A DNA stretch of 24,751 nucleotides from Oscillospiraceae bacterium (lineage in GTDB: Bacteria > Bacillota_A > Clostridia > Oscillospirales > Oscillospiraceae). This document shows positions 20,513 through 24,751 of this stretch, in pieces. A program made the position numbers and the translations under genes. Each line of letters starts with the position of its first letter. Within the stretch, counting starts at the first letter, position 1. Below the pieces are notes generated by a model. The model saw only the letters and a list, made by a program, of their open reading frames with translations, ran no database searches and was not told where the DNA came from. Where the stretch lies: the NCBI GenBank assembly GCA_024690695.1, contig JAILOS010000061.1:1-24751 (forward strand), read 5' to 3'.

Positions 20513-23500
20513 TCAGGCGCCGAAGGTCTCGTAGAGCTCCCTGAGAATATTGCAGTACAGCTTCAGGTTGCCGGTGATGACGCGCTGCTCGACCATCGGC
20601 ACGGAGCTGCTCTGGGAGGCGCGGATATAGGCGTTCGTAAAGGTGAGGCTCTCCAGACAGCCGAGCAGATCCTCGAACACCGCGTCGTAGCGGTCCTCGG
20701 GGGCGAGCACGCCGCACAGGCTGTAGCACGCATAGAACATGTTGCCGCCGAAGGCTATGCCGTTGGGGTCGTTGTCCACCAGCGAGCAGGCGATCGTCAG
20801 CTTGCAGTCGTCGTCCCAGTTCGTGCCGCAATAGGCGAAGCAGCCGGATTCGATCGCGTTCATACCGGCGTAGGGTCCGCTGAAGAAGCCGCCGTCCGTC
20901 ACCTGGATGTCGTACAGGTCAGTGAAAAGCTGGACGTCGTAATAGGCCTGATACTGGATCGCATAGCTCCAGGTGGCGAGGACGCCGAGGATGTTCGCCA
21001 CGGGCAGCACGGGCCCGTTGCCGATCACGGTGTCGTATTTTCTCCAGAAGCTGCGGGTGCTCTCCGATTTATGATAGGGCGCGAGGCCGCCGTAGAAGAA
21101 CATCTGCGTGCTGGGATCGTCCGGATCGAAAATCTTGACGCTGAAGGAGCCGTACTCCCCGCTGACCTCGATGCGCCAGCCCTCCGGCACGAGCATCGAG
21201 AAGTAGCCTCCGTCGTAGTTCACCAGCTTCAGCTTGTCCTGCGCGCCGGTCGTCTGCGCGGGCTTTTTGCCGGAGGTGCTGATCAGCTCGATCACGTCGC
21301 CGTCCTTCACCCTGAGCTTCTCATAGGAGCCGCCCTGCACCCATCCGGAGCCGGTGTAGTTGTAGTTGTAGCGCTGATCGCCGCTGAAGAGCGAGAACTG
21401 CGCGATATAAGTGCCCGCCGGGACCAGCAGGCTGACCCGCCCGTTTTCGTCCGGGAAGGCGCTGTAGGTGACCTTCTTGTCAGACTGGAGGTAGAAGCGG
21501 CCGGTCGCGGCGGCGATGGTCTCGTCGGTGTCGAAGGAGACGCGCCCATAGCCCTTGCGCGTCGCGTTCAGATAGGTCTTGCTCCAGTCGTCGTTCAGCC
21601 CCGCGTCGGCGAAGGCCCGGTTCAGCGCGGGACCGTATTTCGTCAGCAGGCCGTTGATTTTCAGGGAGAACAGCAGCGCGCCGTGCAAATCCTCGTAGTT
21701 CGAGCGCGGCGTGATCAGCTCGATGGAGTTGAGCCACAGGCCGATCTGCTGCTCGTAGCTCATGCCGGACTGGCCCATCCGGTAGGCGATATGGCCAAGC
21801 AGGGAGTTGTTGACGTGCACGCCGCCGTAGTCGTTCACGTCGAAGTCCGGGTTGAGCACCGAGGCCCAGTAGTACACGTCGCCGACGAAGGCGGGCTGGC
21901 GGTACTGGTTCGGGTCGCTCATGTTGCGGCTGATGCGGCCGCTGCGCTCCGCGATCAGCCAGTTCTTGTCGCTCGTATAGCCCATACTCATCTCGGCGAG
22001 GTTGCCCATGATGTCGCTGTAGGCCTCGTTGATCGCGCCGGTCTCGTTCTGGTAGACGCTGCCCTGCATCGAAAGGTTCGTCACGCCGTGGGTGTATTCG
22101 TGCCCGACGACGTCCACGCAGTCGCTCGAGTGGTTGATGTCGGACACGCCGAAGCAGGCCCAGCCCTGGTTGATGCCGTAGAAGCAGGCGTTGTCCACCG
22201 GCGTGCCGTCCGCCTCGCACCAGCCGACGGTGATCAGGATCGGAACGCCGAAGCCGTCCACCGAGCGGATGCCGTGGTCGGCGTAGAAGTCGTAGAGAAT
22301 GATGTAGTTGGCGTAGGCCATCAGGTTGTTGTCCGACCAGCCGTCGAGCGTACTGCTGCTGACGAGATTCACCGTGTTCCGGTAGTTGAGGTCGTAGTAC
22401 TGCGCCACGGCGATCTTGCGGGAGGGATCCATCAGATAATACTTCCCGTCGCGGCTGTTGTAGCTCACCGGGACGGCCACGTCCCGCTTCGTGCCGTCCG
22501 CCAGCTTCACGGTCTTCGCCAGGGTCTTCACCTGCAGGCCCTCGAAGTAAGAGCTGTTGTCGATGACGTCGGCGCTGGCGGTCGCAAAGTTGTTGGCGGG
22601 GATATGCGTCAGATAACTGCCGTCGGTGCTGACGAAATGCTCCAGATACGGCATGTCGAAGGCGAGCTCCGTACCGGCGGCGCTGGCGTTCGGGTTGTTG
22701 GTGTAGACGACGAAGCAGTTGTACACCGCGAAGGCCAGCGGCACGGCGAGCTGCACCGTGTGCTCCGGATAGAAGATGAGATCCTGGTCGGCAAAGCGCT
22801 TGCGGACGATCTCCTCGGCCTGCCCGGCGGTGATCAGCGGCTCCTGCGAGGCGGTGCCGATGTTGGGGATGAAGGAGCAGCTCAGGCCCGCCGTATACCC
22901 GTTCGGATCGACGACGATGCGCAGCGTGCAGTAGCGCAGCGTGAAATCGCCGTAGCGCTGCTGGTAGGTGTAGAAGGTATAGCCCTGGTTGTTGGTTTCG
23001 GAGTAGACGGCGAAGAACTCGCAGCCCTTGCCGAGGCCCAGCAGCGAGGCCATGCCCTGAACCGAGAGCACGCCGTCCTCCATGTTCCGAACCTTTTTGT
23101 CGTAGTACTTCCCGACCAGCGTGGACAGATAACCGTTGTTGGTGTAGATGTCGATGACGACGGAATCCGGGTTCATCGCCTGGATGTCCTCGATCGTCAG
23201 CTGCTTCGGAGCCGTGCTTTTCGTAGACTTTCCGGCCGTATAGACTTCCGTCTCCAGCTCGGAGGACGCAGGCCCGTCGCCGGTCTGGACCGCGAGCGGC
23301 CGGTCGAGCAGCGAGCCGTCCTGCAGCGCGCTCTGAGCGCCGTCCGCCTGTCCGGCGGTCTGCGCGGGCGTTCCCGTCTCCGGCGCTTCCTCCGCGATCG
23401 GCTCGAAGACCTCCGGCGCCTCGGGCAGGCCGCCCTCGAGCCGTTCGGTCAGCTCCGGCGAGGCGTCCGCAGGCGCGGTCTGAACGGGATCGCCCTCGTA

Positions 23501-23782
23501 CTCGAAGCCGAAGAAGGTCTCTTCGTCGTATTTCTGCGGGACCTCCCCTTCGTATTCAAACGTGAAGGAGGCCTCCTCGTCGTAAACGACGACGCCCGGC
23601 TCCGGGACGTAAGGCTCTTCCTCCGGCGGCGTTTCCTCCGGCGGCGCGGCGGGCGCCGCTTCCGGCGCGGGCTCCGCGGTGTTCAGCGGCTCGGCGCTTT
23701 GGCCTCCGCAGCCTGCCAGCAGCGACAGGAAGAGGGCCATGCACAGCAGCAGGGCGAGAATGCGGGCGGCGTTCCTTTTCAT
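20513..23782 (-). CDS. M4-family (thermolysin-like) metallopeptidase lipoprotein
   Basis: The 1089-residue protein begins with a lipoprotein signal (lipobox LLAGC, Cys25), so it should be tethered outside the cell. An acidic Pro/Glu-rich linker (27-190) contains a duplicated segment: YDEEASFTFEYEG at 67-79 and YDEETFFGFEYEG at 85-97. A propeptide-like region follows (about 195-440). The M4 catalytic domain has NACFYG (531-536), the zinc motif H561-E-Y-T-H565, E586 in GAINEAYSD and H656 in DYGGVHVNN, which together make a complete active site. After about residue 750 come beta-rich and Cys-containing regions. The last of these (about 880-1089, from LKLVNYDGGYFSMLVPEGWR) resembles domains of stand-alone clostridial lipoproteins. 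It is far longer than thermolysin precursors (about 550). AAAGGAG precedes the ATG. Confidence 0.93.
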   Translation of the reverse strand: MKRNAARILALLLCMALFLSLLAGCGGQSAEPLNTAEPAPEAAPAAPPEETPPEEEPYVPEPGVVVYDEEASFTFEYEGEVPQKYDEETFFGFEYEGDPVQTAPADASPELTERLEGGLPEAPEVFEPIAEEAPETGTPAQTAGQADGAQSALQDGSLLDRPLAVQTGDGPASSELETEVYTAGKSTKSTAPKQLTIEDIQAMNPDSVVIDIYTNNGYLSTLVGKYYDKKVRNMEDGVLSVQGMASLLGLGKGCEFFAVYSETNNQGYTFYTYQQRYGDFTLRYCTLRIVVDPNGYTAGLSCSFIPNIGTASQEPLITAGQAEEIVRKRFADQDLIFYPEHTVQLAVPLAFAVYNCFVVYTNNPNASAAGTELAFDMPYLEHFVSTDGSYLTHIPANNFATASADVIDNSSYFEGLQVKTLAKTVKLADGTKRDVAVPVSYNSRDGKYYLMDPSRKIAVAQYYDLNYRNTVNLVSSSTLDGWSDNNLMAYANYIILYDFYADHGIRSVDGFGVPILITVGWCEADGTPVDNACFYGINQGWACFGVSDINHSSDCVDVVGHEYTHGVTNLSMQGSVYQNETGAINEAYSDIMGNLAEMSMGYTSDKNWLIAERSGRISRNMSDPNQYRQPAFVGDVYYWASVLNPDFDVNDYGGVHVNNSLLGHIAYRMGQSGMSYEQQIGLWLNSIELITPRSNYEDLHGALLFSLKINGLLTKYGPALNRAFADAGLNDDWSKTYLNATRKGYGRVSFDTDETIAAATGRFYLQSDKKVTYSAFPDENGRVSLLVPAGTYIAQFSLFSGDQRYNYNYTGSGWVQGGSYEKLRVKDGDVIELISTSGKKPAQTTGAQDKLKLVNYDGGYFSMLVPEGWRIEVSGEYGSFSVKIFDPDDPSTQMFFYGGLAPYHKSESTRSFWRKYDTVIGNGPVLPVANILGVLATWSYAIQYQAYYDVQLFTDLYDIQVTDGGFFSGPYAGMNAIESGCFAYCGTNWDDDCKLTIACSLVDNDPNGIAFGGNMFYACYSLCGVLAPEDRYDAVFEDLLGCLESLTFTNAYIRASQSSSVPMVEQRVITGNLKLYCNILRELYETFGA

Positions 23783-23818
23783 GTTGCGCTCCTTTCTGCG
23801 ACTCGCTTTGAAAGCGAA

Positions 23819-23851
23819 GGCCCGGAGAAAAGCGGCGCAATTCTCCGGGCC
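23819..23851 (-). terminator. Hairpin between hypB and the M4 peptidase gene
   Basis: An 11-bp stem (23819-23829 with 23841-23851, loop of 11) lies 9 bases after the hypB stop. A second small hairpin, TCGCTT-TGA-AAGCGA, follows at 23803-23817. No T-run is present, so part of the transcription may continue into the M4 gene, for which I see no clear separate promoter. Confidence 0.55.
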
Positions 23852-23860
23852 GGTTCTGAT

Positions 23861-24532
23861 TCAGGCGTTGATCCACGCGGCGGTCTGCCCGCGCAGCCAC
23901 TCGGCCCACTCGCCGATGCCCTCGCCGGTGCGGGAGGAGATCGGGATGATCTTCATGTTGGGGTTGAGCCGACGCACGTATTCGCGGCATTTTTCGATTT
24001 CAAAGTCAAAATAGGGCAGCACGTCGATCTTGTTGATCAGCAGCACGTCGCAGATCGAGAACATCAGCGGGTACTTGAGCGGCTTGTCGTCTCCCTCGGG
24101 AACGGAGAGGATCATCGCGTTCTTCACCGCGCCGGTGTCGAACTCCGCCGGGCAGACCAGATTGCCGACGTTCTCCAGGATCGCCAGGTCCACGTCCTCC
24201 AGGCCGAGCCCCTCGAGCCCCTGCTTCGTCATGCCCGCATCGAGATGGCACATGCCGCCGGTGTGGAGCTGGATGACCTTGGCGCCCGTCTTCTCGATGG
24301 TCGCCGCGTCGACGTCCGAGTCGATGTCCGCCTCCATCACGCCGATGCGCAGCTCGTCCTTGAGCGCCTCGATCGTGCGGCGGAGCGTGGTCGTCTTGCC
24401 GGAGCCGGGCGAGCTCATCAGATTGAGCAGAAAGGTCCTGCTCCGCTTGAGCTCCTCGCGCAGCCGATCGGCCTCGCGGTCGTTATTTTCAAAAACGCTC
24501 TGTTTGATTTCCAAAATGCGGTAGCCTTCCAT
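23861..24532 (-). CDS. hypB: Hydrogenase nickel-incorporation GTPase HypB
   Basis: The 223-residue GTPase delivers nickel during [NiFe]-hydrogenase (and in some bacteria urease) maturation. P-loop: SSPGSGKTTT (40-49, with GSGKTT at 43-48). The nickel/zinc site of the G domain is C95-H96 (GGMCHLDAG) together with C127 (NVGNLVCPAEFD), and NKID is at 167-170. The His-rich or CxxCGC N-terminal nickel-storage extension found in some HypB proteins is absent. GGAGG lies seven bases before the ATG, and a promoter is readable at 24565-24593. No hypA or hydrogenase gene is seen in the window; the genes downstream are unrelated. The real client enzyme must be elsewhere. Confidence 0.95.
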   Translation of the reverse strand: MEGYRILEIKQSVFENNDREADRLREELKRSRTFLLNLMSSPGSGKTTTLRRTIEALKDELRIGVMEADIDSDVDAATIEKTGAKVIQLHTGGMCHLDAGMTKQGLEGLGLEDVDLAILENVGNLVCPAEFDTGAVKNAMILSVPEGDDKPLKYPLMFSICDVLLINKIDVLPYFDFEIEKCREYVRRLNPNMKIIPISSRTGEGIGEWAEWLRGQTAAWINA

Positions 24533-24564
24533 AGAAGCGCCTCCTTCGTGTTTTTACGCCGTTC

Positions 24565-24593
24565 AGTTTATCACGGTTCCGGCAATAATGCAA
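24565..24593 (-). promoter_or_regulatory. Probable hypB promoter
   Basis: On the - strand TTGCAT (24588-24593) and TAAACT (24565-24570) are separated by 17 bases, 32 bases before the hypB ATG. It overlaps the last codons of the upstream partial gene. That fits an independently controlled hypB. Confidence 0.55.
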
Positions 24594-24751
24594 GCGCGCG
24601 GCGAAAACTCAGCTCAAAATCCGCGCCCCTGAGCCGGTACCCGGAGTCGGCTGCCGGCAGGAAAAAGCGATAGGCGCGCACGGCCCCGGCGAGGCCCGCG
24701 GCCTTTCCGCCGGATGCGGTCCAGGCGCCCTCCGCCGCGGGCGCAAGGCCC
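24571..24751 (-). CDS. C-terminal end of an unidentified protein
   Basis: On the - strand one frame is open from the right edge to a TGA at 24571-24573, giving 59 residues with a protein-like composition (AVRAYRFFLPAADSGYRLRG, then ADFELSFRRALALLPEP). The other two frames stop earlier and are Arg/Pro-rich. No family is recognised. The stop is 38 bases before the hypB ATG, so it may be in the same transcription unit. Confidence 0.4.
   Translation of the reverse strand, partial: GLAPAAEGAWTASGGKAAGLAGAVRAYRFFLPAADSGYRLRGADFELSFRRALALLPEP

Noticed and set aside
20492..24673. A 1393-codon open frame on the + strand opposite the M4 peptidase and hypB
   Set aside because: Same artefact: it lies exactly antisense to two genes with complete active sites and has low-complexity Val/Ala/Arg/His composition.
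1..24751. tRNA, rRNA, CRISPR array, integron attC sites, toxin-antitoxin pair, prophage genes
   Set aside because: Looked for by eye on both strands. No cloverleaf, spaced repeat array, integrase or phage structural gene could be supported. The XRE-AbrB gene is a regulator of the ABC genes and not an antitoxin, since no toxin is adjacent.

Overview
The window looks like a chromosomal stretch of a GC-rich member of the Clostridia, most likely an Oscillospiraceae/Ruminococcaceae-type gut anaerobe. This is an inference from strong AGGAGG-type ribosome binding sites, TTG(A/C)xx-17-TATAxT promoters, and the gene families present: AGCS symporter, membrane-anchored clostripain, XRE-AbrB regulator with ABC exporter, S11 peptidase and HypB. 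No rRNA, tRNA, CRISPR array or intact mobile element was seen.

Region 1 (1-1881, + strand) is visibly AT-richer than the rest. It holds the tail of an unidentified gene, a Vat/CatB-type hexapeptide acetyltransferase, two tiny overlapping ORFs and a polytopic membrane protein. It reads as an acquired island. It is followed by about 530 bases (1882-2409) with no convincing gene.

Region 2 (2410-8166, + strand) holds a solitary GNAT acetyltransferase and then a very tight eight-gene operon: membrane HD-GYP phosphodiesterase, GNAT, GNAT, TfoX-N-like protein, GNAT, GNAT, YfbR/HDDC2-type HD nucleotidase and a HEAT-like protein with a Cys-rich tail. Gaps are 1-19 bp or 4-bp overlaps. Five GNATs lie within 4.4 kb. 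A 19-bp-stem hairpin separates the operon from the convergent genes.

Region 3 (8290-17873, - strand) contains, in transcription order, an XRE-AbrB regulator with an ABC ATPase and permease (three overlapping genes). Next come a membrane protein coupled to a membrane-anchored TPR/LRR surface protein whose cytoplasmic tail is made of 9-residue tandem repeats, then msrA with a membrane-anchored clostripain-family peptidase. An AGCS sodium:amino-acid symporter, whose C-terminus appears to be encoded by a dispersed hairpin repeat, ends the region. Promoters and intrinsic terminators between these units can be read directly.

Region 4 (17965-24751) has an S11 D-Ala-D-Ala carboxypeptidase (-) and an alpha/beta hydrolase (+) fired from mirror-image divergent promoters. 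A large M4 (thermolysin-like) lipoprotein, hypB and the end of one more gene follow, all on the - strand. Much of regions 3 and 4 concerns the cell envelope: surface proteases, LRR protein, peptidoglycan peptidase and transporters. I found no clearly new defence or mobile system. The most unusual items are the TGR-repeat LRR protein with its coupled membrane partner, the repeat-derived symporter tail, the GNAT-rich operon and a perfect 21-bp palindrome sitting on a promoter.
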